The notes under the pieces: model-generated
The model's database searches: none
Told to the model about the DNA's origin: nothing
Seen by the model: only the letters and a program-made list of their open reading frames with translations
In this document: in pieces, positions 47,773 to 57,317 of the stretch
Numbering within the stretch: the first letter of the stretch is position 1
How the letters are laid out: each line of letters begins with the position of its first letter
Source: Nymphaea colorata
Taxonomy: Eukaryota > Streptophyta > Magnoliopsida > Nymphaeales > Nymphaeaceae
NCBI RefSeq assembly: GCF_008831285.2
Contig: NC_045151.1
Coordinates: 987,544-1,051,543, forward strand
Reading direction: 5' to 3'
Length of the DNA stretch: 64,000 nt
Position numbers and translations under genes: made by a program

Positions 47773-49991
47773 AATGTCTCCACTGCTGTAACCTCTTTTT
47801 CCATGAACACATAGAGCATCCGTTACCAAAAGAGATTTCAGAGGCCATCTAATACAGATTACAGCCTTGTTGAACTGTACAAACTAAAAAGCTTAACAAT
47901 ATGAAGATAATAGATTATAATGCAAGAACACTAAGTATTATTTGGTTTTGTATGAGTTTATTCCCTCTACCTTCTCCCAAACCATTTGCATCTGTAACAA
48001 CCTTCCCCCCCTCCCTCCCTTTCCCCCCCCCAAAAAAAAAAAAGAGCACATGCGCACACACACATTGGGAAATAAAAAATGAAGGAAGAAAAGCTCCTCA
48101 AATCTTTCCTTCTGAAACCTTCCATGCCCTCTGACGTTAATATAAAGACTAACAACTCCTGCTATCAAAACCATAAAAAAGAACCATCATTCGGTCCTTA
48201 ACAGAACACTATGTGCATAGTGTTCTTGCATTAACAATATGAAGAATATAGATTATAATGCAAGAACACTATGCATTGAAGAATAAGAGTTTCCAAATGG
48301 TACAAACTAGTGCTTACAGCATCCCAGAATATTAGACAAAAATTGCAACATCTAAAAAGCCATAAAAATTAGGTTTTAAAAGAATCGGATACAATTCAGA
48401 TATAGATCAAACTTTGTCCAGTAAAAATCAGGTATCAGCTGAAATTGGATCGTGATTCAAAACCAAATGCACAAAATTTCAAACCAAATTTAAGCCTAAA
48501 TGTGCGAAAGACTAGACACTAGTGTGAGGTGGGAACTCAGGTAAATCCAAGTTAGTTATTTCAAGATTAATTTTTCGCTTGTTCCAACAACCAACACAGT
48601 GTGCTAGTGGCCAACATTTGTTGACCAGGTGAGCATCTTATTTCAGGCCCCTGTATGCATTTTTATATGAATGGTGAAGTTCAGATGTCTACAAACCATA
48701 GTCATAAATAACGTTTTCGGAGTTTTAAATAGCGAGGTTTTTCTCGAGTATAATACGATAAACTTGAAAAAATGGAATGGAGGGGGAAGGAGAATAAAAT
48801 AAGTGAGAAACTAATAACACAAACCAATGTTATCTGTATCGTATAAGTCGAAGAAACCTATGCGATACACGTTCGACACGCGATACACGCGTGCGTATCG
48901 TAACCGTATCACAGATGATGATGAAGAAAATGAAGATGATGATGCAAATGACGATTGACGAGGATTATTGTTGAGTCATGATAATTATATGTTTTGACTT
49001 TTGAACTTATGAATTGTGATGTAATCGATTTCTCTTTGGATGCTTATTATTATTTTGAATGTTTGATTTTTTTATTTTGGAATGTGTTGTTCATACTTCA
49101 TACTTTATATAAATCGATGTTCCTTTAAATACATTTTTCTTGATTGTTACTTGTTTTTTTCATTTTTTATGATTTTTAATATTTTAAAAAAATTAAAAAA
49201 TTAATTTTACGATACGTTACGATACAACGGTCAGCCCGACCGACACGCGATACGCTACGTCTTTGATAACATTGACACAAACATCAAAAGATAAGTAAAT
49301 TTGCAACAAATAAAAAATAGAAACTGAAAAAAAAAAACTGTTTGACTTTGGCATTAAAAAATGAAAAAAAAGTCGGAAAAAAAGTTTTTTTCTATTTTTT
49401 ACGTTTTTTTAAAACAAACATGTTCTTTTAAGTTTTAAACGGCAATTTAATTTATCGCAAAACAACCAAATGCAGTCCTACATCCATTGGTAAACTGAAA
49501 TCAGATCTCATGTTCAATGGGACGTTCATTTCTTTGCACAAAATCCAAGAAAACAATACAGACCAGCCAGATACCCAGACTACTTATATATTCCTATCAG
49601 ACACTACTCAAACTCTAAAAAAATTGAAGTATTGATGCTAAAAATGTTAGCTTTGTAGACATACTACAAAACAGCTTATCATTCAAAAAAAAAGTGCCAC
49701 AAAAAATGATAAGGTTTTAAGCCCCAAAATTACAGGCGCCACAAGGAAGTTTACGATAGTCAAGGCACACTAACTTGTCCTTCACCAAATGTTATTTTGC
49801 ATCTGTGACAAATAAAAGCAAAAAAAGTTATTCCAGCACCTATGACAATCTTGCAACTAAATATCATTGAACAATGCAAAAAGGAGTAACCAGTAAGCCC
49901 TACTTTGAGTTCTACAAAATAAAGCAACATAAAACTTGTTACCAGGAAGACCGCGAAGTTTGATAACTATATGATCAGGATCGGGTCCCAT
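28560..49991 (-). CDS. YLPM1: YLPM1-like P-loop protein, C-terminal part
   Basis: Twelve exons join in frame with GT-AG sites: 49991-49943, 47109-46997, 46852-46751, 45997-45928, 45403-45348, 42729-42679, 32855-32751, 32622-32578, 31582-31435, 30887-30679, 30202-30122 and 28736-28560, giving 401 residues. They match the C-terminal half of plant YLP motif-containing protein 1, a nuclear protein with a kinase-like P-loop domain: RGLPGSGKSY (Walker A), HSMDDYFMTEVEK, VMEYCYEPEMEE, FKKTLEDGIFKFVIVDD, GCAARNVHGFT, VEMDMEE, LSGLIQAYGKGDKSVRWGD, LIIGPGAGYNL and RRRQRIGGLD. The family's long proline-rich N-terminus is missing; an ATG stands 14 codons before Walker A, with an in-frame stop just upstream. 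Part of the missing half lies detached at 57.8-58.4 kb. The 9.8-kb intron between exons 6 and 7 holds the copia element. Two residues differ from the usual block (FAQFLAPAK for FAQFWAIAK). It may be an expressed truncated gene or a recent pseudogene. Confidence 0.88.
33370..33546. repeat. Tandem duplication of about 140 bp, interrupted by copia
   Basis: The block starting ttcataactttgcaac at 33370 begins again at about 33510, 140 bases later. The second unit is cut at 33546 by the copia 5' LTR and resumes after the 3' LTR at about 41600 (ataaatctccatta, tggaaacacaat, then a run of C). The element therefore inserted into the second unit of an older tandem pair. Confidence 0.85.
33547..33788 (+). 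repeat. Copia 5' LTR
   Basis: 242 bases, TG to CA, with a GA run in the middle and tttttcc blocks near the end. Followed at 33789 by the primer-binding site tggtatcagagc, complementary to initiator tRNA-Met. Confidence 0.95.
34190..35161 (+). pseudogene. Copia gag, two premature stops
   Basis: The frame begins at the ATG at 34190 (MADSSSSSTVHTD) and is broken by TGA at 34286-34288 and 34310-34312, where related gags have Arg (CGA) and Trp (TGG). After that it is open to 35161. It has the copia gag block with DMWIILEQMYGQKK and a zinc knuckle CTHCKKLGHIVDFC. Both stops fit C-to-T or G-to-A change, as expected from decay of methylated cytosine. Confidence 0.85.
35163..36017 (+). pseudogene. 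Copia pol part 1: protease and integrase N-terminal half
   Basis: Protease signature at about 35218-35255 reads WIVDNGATHHMTG; the usual active site is D-S/T-G, so Asn replaces Ser. A frame break near 35290 follows. From 35413 comes the pre-integrase zinc region (WHEHLAHLPFG, CDVCQFAKH) and the integrase core start (YDVWGPS, FIDDYSR, RSDNAREY). The reading stops at 36017 where a solo LTR is inserted; it resumes at 38914 after removal of the LTR and one target copy. Confidence 0.85.
36018..38908 (+). mobile_element. Solo LTR of the gypsy family, nested in copia
   Basis: Starts TGTAACGCG, ends GTGTGACA, and is flanked by a perfect 5-base target duplication tatac (36013-36017 and 38909-38913). 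Removing it restores the integrase frame (SYTPLQNGVAER region). It is 2891 bases and shares ends and internal blocks with the 3.28-kb LTR at 21987-25266. A solo LTR is left by recombination between two LTRs of one element. It has no coding capacity; open frames inside are chance. Confidence 0.92.
38909..41348 (+). pseudogene. Copia pol part 2: integrase end, RT, RNase H
   Basis: After the solo LTR the integrase resumes (LQNGVAERK), then 39022-40105 carries the integrase C-terminus and RT start (KWVYTIKYKPDG, RLVAKGFSQ). A one-base loss near 40105 shifts the frame; 40110-41348 continues RT (ALYGLKLSPRAWFE, VYVDDMIVIGDD) and RNase H (GYSDADWACC, SSAEAEYRAV, HVEIDCHFIRE), stopping just inside the 3' LTR. 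Catalytic Asp-Asp of RT is kept. The frame shift and the insertion prevent a full polyprotein. Confidence 0.93.
41343..41583 (+). repeat. Copia 3' LTR
   Basis: 241 bases, same ends as the 5' LTR, preceded directly by the polypurine tract cttgagggggag. About 11 differences from the 5' LTR by eye. Confidence 0.95.
41706..41821. repeat. Exact tandem duplication, 58-bp unit
   Basis: 41706-41763 (starting tgtcaatactctgatc) is repeated without change at 41764-41821. It lies in the YLPM1-like intron just beyond the copia element. Exact identity suggests a recent event, or an assembly artefact. Confidence 0.95.
42030..42200. repeat. Imperfect tandem repeat, about 80-bp unit
   Basis: Two diverged units each carry gaaacattta/gaaatgttta, taggctc, aggcatg and agcatggtat in the same order. 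No coding meaning is apparent. Confidence 0.6.
43120..44260 (+). pseudogene. hAT-type transposase remnant
   Basis: Scattered frames match hAT transposase blocks in the correct order: CHNLMLKDHGEMDEM and a LMRKYTHG block (about 43290-43430), TRFATIV (about 43450), then RWTGQLYHALHAAAYYFN (about 43750) and finally KELNDLVYAAYNMCEMR (about 44205-44258), the hAT C-terminal block. Frame shifts and stops separate them. Terminal repeats were not found. It lies in a YLPM1-like intron in the antisense direction and is surely inactive. Confidence 0.8.
46158..46673 (-). repeat. Segment of YLPM1-like intron duplicated in inverse at 57.3 kb
   Basis: These 516 bases are the reverse complement of 57318-57832 with few differences, and belong to the intron between exons 3 and 4 of the YLPM1-like gene. 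The edges read ggtgccatttgtag at 46158 and acattgtcatgg (reverse strand) at 46673. Confidence 0.92.
47896..48275. repeat. Short direct repeat pair
   Basis: aacaatatgaag and attataatgcaagaacac occur at 47897-47932 and again at 48233-48270, about 340 bases apart, in a YLPM1-like intron. A second local repeat, agaacactatg/catagtgttct, forms a hairpin at about 48202-48226. Confidence 0.6.
48830..49270. repeat. gatac-rich repeat, second site
   Basis: Blocks such as tgcgatacacg, cgcgatacacgcg and ttacgatacgttacgatac recur at both ends of an AT-rich core. It resembles the repeat at 12.91-13.09 kb. It lies in the first intron of the YLPM1-like gene. No coding frame. Confidence 0.55.
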
Positions 49992-50256
49992 GAGCGAGTC
50001 CACCAATCCACCAAGCACTCAGCCCGCCATTACGCTCAAATTCACCGACTAAGGGGGAAGGCCGAAGGGGTGAGCGAAGCGCTCAAACCGCGAAACGGCG
50101 AAGGGCAAGGCCGCCGGCAGGGCGACGAGCGGCAGGTTCTTCTTCTTTTTGAGTGAATGGTTGAATCGAGATTTTTCACCGCGTGATACTAACACAGTTC
50201 AGTTTTAAACTGTGTGGGCAAAAGAAAGGGAGGGAAGTTTTAAACTGAATTCCGCC
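49992..50256. promoter_or_regulatory. Candidate bidirectional promoter between YLPM1-like and DUF1664 starts
   Basis: Only 265 bases separate the ATG of the truncated YLPM1-like gene (minus, 49991) from that of the DUF1664 fragment (plus, 50257). The interval is GC-rich with CpG on the left and contains an inverted repeat acacagtt...aactgtgt at about 50192-50217. Promoter function is inferred from layout only. The left part may instead be a former exon or leader. Confidence 0.35.
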
Positions 50257-52528
50257 ATGGACGGGCAGGGAATAGGGCTTGGGAAGATCCTCTTCCTGGT
50301 CGGTGCAGGTCTCCCCCTATTCTCTTTCTTAGTCTCTTTCTAAAGTATTTTTGTCGTCTGGAAGTTGAATTTTGAATGTTTTGCTGGTGGAACTTTCATT
50401 TGTGTCATACGGTTTTGTTTTATGGTTGTAGGATGCACAGGATTGATTATTATGAAGAAAGGAAAATTATCAGAATTTTTGGGGGATTTCCAGGCGGGCG
50501 TTTGGTTACCTTCGTCTGGTTTCGGTGGGCTTGGCAATTGCTGTGGTGGAGGTTTTGGCAGTTTTCCTGGTTCTTGCTCGCTTTTGGGTCGGATTCCTGC
50601 TCCGCCCTCTCTTGAATCTGATTCCCTCCGCTTCGACCAGCCAGTTCCCTTTTCCGTGCTACGTGCTTCTCTGTTAGATCTTCATCATCGGCTGCATGGT
50701 CATCTCTCTGTTTGGGTAAACTCTCTCCCTCACTCTTTGCAGCGTATTTTTCTTTTTATTGTTTGATTCTGATATCACGCTCTTTGCAGCGCATTTTTCT
50801 TTCCACTTCTTTTTATTATGTGATTGTGATATTTTCGTATATGCACAGTGTATATTTTTCTCTGTTTTAGTGTGTTGTTCTCTGTTTTAGTGTGCTGTTT
50901 ACATTTCTGAAATAGTGATGCAACCTGGTGGTTTGTTTATGAGGTCGGTCGAGAGAGTTAGAGAGACTTCATATTAATACTTATTAGGTGCCTGAGTGGC
51001 TTTGTACTATAATACTATTCAGTTATTCTTAGGTTTTTATTTTCCTACTGTTCTGTTTTTAGTTTTAGTTGTGATTCTTGTGAAATTTTCTTAAGTTTTA
51101 TTCTTGCTGCAGTGGTAAAAATAAAATGCGATTTTTTCTCTAGTTTTTTAATTTATATTCTATTCTTTATCAGATGATTCTCTGATTCTCTCTTTGCTGT
51201 TCTGCTATATTATTATTAATTTATTATAATAAATTAATAATAATAATAACAATATAATAATAATAAAATACTTTCGCCGCACCGCCGCACCTAAATTTTT
51301 TGAGATGTCCCATGCCGACACCCGCACCCCGCACTCTGGTGACATAGTTTTTATCAGATTTATGCTTACTAAGGAGCAACTCAAAATAAGGTTGCTTCTT
51401 GGAATGATGGGGCAGTCGAAATGGTATGCTTTATAAGGATTCAATGATAACACAGAGGCTGGATGAAAACTGTGTGGTTCATGAAATATTGAAAGGCTAT
51501 TGCTGGCCCAAAATGGAGCAAAGCCTGGTAGGGTCATTAGATCTCTGTCACAAAATATCACCACACTCCACAGGGATATTTGAGCCCTGACATCTTATTC
51601 TGCTGCATAAATTTCTTCATATGCTTTATGCCGTCTTAGAATACTGTGAACTAAAAATTTTTCGGCAAATGAACAATGTTTTATTAACGATTTAACGGTT
51701 ATAACTTATTGTAGCTTATAACTGTATGATTCATTGTTTTATTTGAATTTATCTAGGTCCGGCAACAGCGAGCCTCTTCACGACATATAACTGTTGTCGA
51801 TGGAGATTCTGGTCAAATAGTATCCTCCTCACTGTATCATGAAAATCAACATATGTTACTGTTGTAGGTAAACTAAGATATCATTATGAATATGGAAATT
51901 GACTGACTGCTATACATCATCAAATATACTGTTTCCTTCCTTATACAACCCCCAGGTTTCATATGAAAGATTTTTCTATTGCTTTACCACTTTACGTTGA
52001 GATATGTAGATTGACATTGTGTTACTGCTTTTCTTGGAAAATACTTGCTTTTCAGTAAAATTAAAAATATGCAGATTTTGTTCATAGTCTTTTAAGGGGC
52101 CATTTGTGTGAATCATTTTATTTTTGCTTGACAGGCACTATATTTTTAAATTTTGACTTTTTTTTCCAGGTAATATGACATCAGGTAATATGACATCTCT
52201 TCTGGTTCCAGCTGCTGCCTTAGTTTATGGGTACATGTGGTGGAAGGTACATGTGCATCACAAGCATGTTCTCTGTATTTGCATGTGCATGCGTGTCTCT
52301 TTCTCCGAGTAGTACATGCATGTACTTTAATTATGCATATATCTGCTTTAAAGTGTCTTAATATTGATGAATTGCTGCTATTTTTGTTATGATTTCACAT
52401 TGTCTAAGCTATGGTGGTTTTTTATGGAAAACATCTAGGGATTGTCCTTCTCGGATCCCATGGACAGTATGGCAAATGTTGTTACAAGTATTGCAAAACA
52501 TTTGGAGCAAGTTTCTCCAGCTTTTGCG
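50257..52528 (+). pseudogene. DUF1664 family protein, 5' fragment
   Basis: Exons recognised: 50257-50308 (MDGQGIGLGKILFLVGA), one starting at 50432 (CTGLIIMKKGKLSEFLGDFQ, end unclear), one from 51757 (ASSRHITVVDGDSGQI), one ending at 52246 (MTSLLVPAAALVYGYMWWK) and 52439-52528 (GLSFSDPMDSMANVV). These are the N-terminal hydrophobic segment and early exons of the DUF1664 family in the right order. The exon bridging LGDFQ to VRQQ is not found, and about 1.2 kb of foreign-looking repeat lies there. Exons after 52528 are absent here; the family's C-terminal exons are on the minus strand at 9.9-12.1 kb. Probably a broken gene. Confidence 0.8.
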
Positions 52529-53600
52529 GTATGGTTCATTGACCAGATCTATGAATTGGTTGTTTTGTGTTTCCCAAGATAGTTTGGTTGCAATATTACT
52601 GTTGTATAGCCACTGGTTCACTATAATGTCCCTTGACGTGGATAAGGAAGTGCCTGTATTTGAAGGGCTTCAGGTCGCTGGTTTTGGTATTTGAATTTTG
52701 GACTCATAAAATCAGCTGCCCACGTTTTAATAGTCTGGTGTTGGAAACTAATATTCTTCTTGAGGATTTATCTTTCATAGCAGAAAGAAAAGATAGAGGG
52801 AGTTGCCTGGTAAATTTTTAATTACGTGTATGTCTTTTCACTATGTTCGGGATTTACAAAACATATTGAAGTGGATTGCCACTATGTTCGGGATTTAGTT
52901 CAAGAAGGAATTATTAGCACTATTCATGTCTCTTCCAAAGGAATTATTAGCACTATTCATGACTCAGACTTCATAAAAACAGCTGCCCACGTATGTGTAA
53001 CTTTCTATCTCTCTCTCTTGTGGCCATCGAAATCACCAACCTGTCATCACCCATCAGCAATGGACCCCCTCTTCTCCTGTACATGAAGACATCGCGAAGC
53101 TTAGTTGTGAAGATATTGTAAATCAATGGAGTCTACGTATACTTTTTTCTTACATTTCGGAAAAGCTTAGTTGTCTGTTATTTCTTGGACAAGCTTAATT
53201 GCTAAATCTTTTCCCATCTATCTTATTTGTTCCTTCTTCTTGCTTGTAATTCATTATTGTGTTTTTCTTGGTCTACAATCATGTCTAGAAGAAGCATAGG
53301 TGCTAATTGAGGCCTTTTCTCTTGGTATGTTGGAATATTTGGAAATATGCTGGTATTTGATACAAACAACCGGTCTTACGACCCTAAATGAATCGTAGCA
53401 TGCATACTTAGATCTTCTGTCAAAGCCATCTTTCAAACCACTTCTCTAATCTGTTGCCTTTAGGTTCCACACAACCTAAATTTTGGTCGAACTTGTTGAA
53501 CAATTGACGAATATATCAAAATGGGGCAGGTTTGAGAACTTGTTGCTTCTATCAGCAAAATTGTCAGCTGGTGCATGAAAGCGTAAAGGTTAGACCTTGT
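52353..53600 (+). repeat. Duplicated DUF1664 segment, copy 2
   Basis: Partner of 25267-26450. Contains DUF1664 exon 52439-52528, then the same copia pol tail fragment (about 52842-52985). Copy 2 keeps gtcccttgacgtgga near 52628 and about 70 bases near 53517 that copy 1 lacks. It is continuous with the upstream DUF1664 exons, so it is the likelier source copy. Confidence 0.9.
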
Positions 53601-54384
53601 AAATAAGGGAAAACAACATTAACATGGAAAGGAAATTGCAGGGTGGTTCCTTTTGAGGATTCAATGAAAAAAAAAATAATGATGGAACTTTATAGTTATG
53701 CAGCTTCTGTTTTTTCTGGCAACAACCCATGTTGTGATTCATGTGGTAGTCAAGTAACACCGGTCTAAAAAGGTTGTGATAATATTTCAATCTATGAGGT
53801 GAAGAGTTTCTTTCTGTCCATTGAATAGAGTTATTTGATGCTTTGCTAAACGATGCCCTTTTAGGGAATCAAAGGAGCGAAACGTCAGTTATATTACAAG
53901 AAAGGGATTCTTGGGTTCCCTCCTCAGTCTCGAAGAGGAGCACTCACTCCTTGATTTCTTTGTTTCATTTCAAAATTTTCAATTCATACACACAAAAAAA
54001 TAGGCTGATTCGGCAGCTTTTCGTTCAATTTCTCATGGAGTTGAATTCTCATCAGTTCTCCAGGTGAAGAACGAAGCATTCACAAAGCTTTGTGTTAGGG
54101 CTTTGTCGTCAGGCAGCTATTGCGAGTGATGCCTTTTGAGAGCCTCATCTCCTGCACATATGTGGTTGTGGGGCATGGGTACATGCCTTTTCAAGAAAAT
54201 GAGTTGATAGGTGGCTTTAATTTAAAAAAAAAACTTTATCTACTTGAAGACTATAATCATGGCCGTTTAAGATAATTTGGCTCAGAGAAGTTCTGAGTCT
54301 TCTGACCTAAACAAATTTCATATTCTACCTGATACATGCTTGTGGTCATGGGATCAAAGTCTAGCATTTAGTAAGTTTAGCTGA
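53601..54384. other. Intergenic, nothing recognised
   Basis: AT-rich, with short open frames without known domains. It separates the DUF1664 duplicate from the DNA transposon. Confidence 0.6.
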
Positions 54385-55831
54385 GGCTACGTTTGATTGC
54401 AGGGGGAAATTGGAGGGGCGGGTGAAAAGTGTACGACCGGTTGAAATTTCAACCGCCGTGACATGAGAGCATCAAACGCGTGAAAAATTCACGCGAATTA
54501 TTCGTACAAATTGGGTAAATTTAACGTGGAAAAAAGTCGGAGGTTGGACTTTTGACGTTTTACCGCGAACAAAATTTTGAGCCGTTAGGGCTCAAAATTT
54601 CATCCTCCCTTTCTCTCGGTTTCCCCTTCCATCGAAGCTCTCGCGTCTCCACCCTTCCGCCTGAAGCTCTCGCGTCTCCTCCCTTCCGCCTGAACCCTCG
54701 CGATCTACCTCTGTCGCTGCCTAAAGCTCCCTTCTCCTCTGTCGCTGCCTGAAGCCCCCTTCTCCTCCTTCGCGATCTACCTCCGACGCTGCCTGAAGCT
54801 CCCTTCTCCTCTGTTGCCTGAAGCTCCCTTCTCCTCTGTCTCTGCTTGAAGCTCCCTTCTCCTCTGTCGCTGCCTAAAGCCCCCTTCTCCTCCTTCGTGC
54901 AAGTAGATCTGACCCAAAAAGCAGGGACAAAGCTCCCGCGTCGAGGTTTTCAAGGATTTCGCTGGCGTTCGCTTCATGTAAAGGTTCTTCGGAAAGACTT
55001 ATGCGGGTTCCTCGGTTCAGTGGGAAGTTGGGAGTCGTTGGTTGCTCTCAGAATCACAGACCACAACAGGATCTCTCTCATATATGGTATAACGCCGTCA
55101 CTTCCTCCCATTTTTTAAAAAATTTTTGCTCTACAGCTTGTCTTGAACTTGTATAAACCATTCTTTGCTGGAGGTTCGTGCATTCACCGATATTTTGTTT
55201 GGTTGGTCATTGAAAAATCTCAAATCTTTGTAGGTATTTTGCTCTGGTTGTGCGCTTTGATGGGAAATGAAACATAGGCCGTGTGTGCTTTCCTGTAGTC
55301 GCTTTTTTCATTGGTCCTGATTTATTTTCTTTAATTTGGCATTGCAGTGTTGATTGCCACAGGGCTTCCCTTTAGCTCGTGTTCCTGAATGATTATGGCA
55401 TTGTAGTCTAAAGCATATACAGCGATTTGAGTTCGAAATGGACCATATTACCCGTTAGAACTATTTAGTCTGATATGTCGCTTGCTTGGATGCATGAATG
55501 TTGTGGGGTTTCGAGTTTTTAGAATTGTGTTAATGGTATTTGTTTACATCATCTTTCATTTTGTACCATCTTCTGATTTGAGGAGAACCAATATAACAAG
55601 TTCTAACGATCCGAAAAAAAGTCTCTCCTATTTTTTACCCTGTGCACCAAACACAATTAAATTTACCCAGCAAAAAACTACCATGTGCATCAAACACAGT
55701 TAGTTTTACCCTGCAAAAAACTTCCCTATAATCAAACATGGCCTCAAATCGGAAGAGGGTTAAATTTCATCATGTTTTTTTTTTCAGAAAAACTTACCAT
55801 GTTAAATTCTTCCTTGCGATCAAACGCAGCC
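54385..55831. mobile_element. Non-autonomous DNA transposon, PIF/Harbinger-like
   Basis: The ends are imperfect inverted repeats: ggctacgtttgattgcaggg at the left and, read in reverse, ggctgcgtttgatcgcaagg at the right (17 of 20 match). A 3-base tga flanks both sides. Length is 1447 bases with no transposase. The interior holds a C-rich tandem array at about 54630-54890 based on gctgcctgaagctcccttct. Three-base target duplications and this end type fit PIF/Harbinger, though that family prefers TAA/TTA. Confidence 0.65.
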
Positions 55832-56355
55832 TGATGGTGGTGCAAGGTATGGAAACTGTAAACTAGTCAAATCGAGTTTCCTGGTTCTTGTACATGGTGA
55901 GAACCAGGAAAGTGATTCTTAGTTTTCCATACTTGGAGTACCTGATGCACCTATTATTTAGGCAAGGGCTGTTTTGTCCAGAGAGCCCTGTGCACAAAGA
56001 ATGGGACTTCAGCACATTCGTCTATTCTGTTGTGGTTGGGAGAAGTAGGATTTTGCACCTGCAGAGATGGGAGCTAATCAGTGATTTTTTTTTTAATCAT
56101 CAACCTAAAAAATGGACACTAACAAGATAATCAATGTGCCAATGAAAGATAAGTAAGCGAATTCCCTTTCTCCTAAATTCTGTGTTAGCAAGTGAATCCT
56201 AAGTTTCAGGAAAAGGTTCCAGACGTGGCATGTTTCTCAAGCAAAATGCAATATGAACAACAGAATTTGTAGCTCCCTTCTTTTCTTTTGGCTTTTTCAT
56301 CAAGTATTCCTGTTTGGATTGGGAAGCTCAAGTTTAATGTATCTTTCTTTTCTAG
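55832..56355. other. Flank 5' of the COV1-like remnant
   Basis: No coding exon recognised. An open frame at 55888-56130 has no known domain. It ends in the acceptor tctag before the first COV1-like exon. Confidence 0.55.
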
Positions 56356-57283
56356 GCATTTTGTAAAGTTATTCGAAGCTGGGATTCAAAGAAGTTCATG
56401 ATAGGATGGTGAGTGTCTTCTTTTCTAAGTTACAGCAATCAAATTTTCTTTTCCTCCATTATACAATAAGAATTGGTTATTTTGATGGTTTATCAATACT
56501 TTGCTCTTATTCTTCTGTGGTCCTTGTAGTTGGACAAATACAGAACAACCAAACATTCAAGGAAGTTGCCATCATAAGACACTCACAAGTTGGTGAATAT
56601 TCATTTGGTTTCATCACCTCAGCTGTTACTCTTCAGGTTTATACTGATTCTTCCTAGGAATCCATTGGTTTTTGTTTGATTCTTTCAAAGGAAATTCTGA
56701 TGCTTTGGAGATTATTCACCTCAGCACAAAAAAAAAAAAAACTATTTTAAGTTTGATTTGTGTATGAGTTTATCAGAAAGTTACAAGGTGCTTCCCAACT
56801 CTTCTGAAATCAGTCTGTCAGCTTTTCCATTTTTTAACGAGTTTTTATGTATCATGTGGATTAAAATGGGTTAGGTAATCTAATTCTAATTTGAATAATA
56901 CAGACATTTGTCTGATTGCTTGTTTATTTGTTTTTTTTGTGCTTGTTTTAAATCTCTGTCATTATAACCTTATGGTCCCTCATTTAGCACGATTCTGGTG
57001 AAGAGGAGCTTTGTTGTGTCTACATACCCACCAACCACCTTTACATTGGTCACATATTCCTGATCAATTCGAAAGATGTTATCAGGCTAAATTTATCAGT
57101 CCGTGAAGGAATTGGTAAGCATTCATTTTGCAGCAGCTTTTCTTGATCATCATTTAAGCGATAAAGTGATTTTGTGGGGTAAATATTGCAGAGATTTTCG
57201 TTTCTGGTGGAATTTCAATGCCCCAAATATTGTCAATGTTAGACTTGCAAATTATTCAAGCTGATAGGACAAGTTCAAGCTGA
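56356..57283 (+). pseudogene. COV1: COV1-like (DUF502) membrane protein, internally deleted
   Basis: Exons 56356-56408 (KVIRSWDSKKFMIG), 56530-56636 (TFKEVAIIRHSQVGEYSFG), 56988-57114 (EEELCCVYIPTNHLYIG) and 57192-57283 (EIFVSGGISMPQIL, stop TGA) match the CONTINUOUS VASCULAR RING family, integral membrane proteins of the Golgi/endomembrane system that affect vascular patterning. In the family, about 90 residues with the transmembrane segments lie between the first and second blocks; here only 121 bases separate those exons, and the exit phase (2) does not fit the next entry phase (1). The last three exons fit each other. No N-terminal exon is seen. So the membrane part is gone and the frame is broken: a pseudogene. 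Confidence 0.87.
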
Positions 57284-57317
57284 AAGGACGAGATCTACCA
57301 AAAGCTGAAGCATTTAG

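Noticed and set aside
50432-50766. Long continuation of the DUF1664 second exon
   Set aside because: After LGDFQ the translation no longer resembles DUF1664 and is rich in Gly/Ser/Leu; likely inserted sequence.
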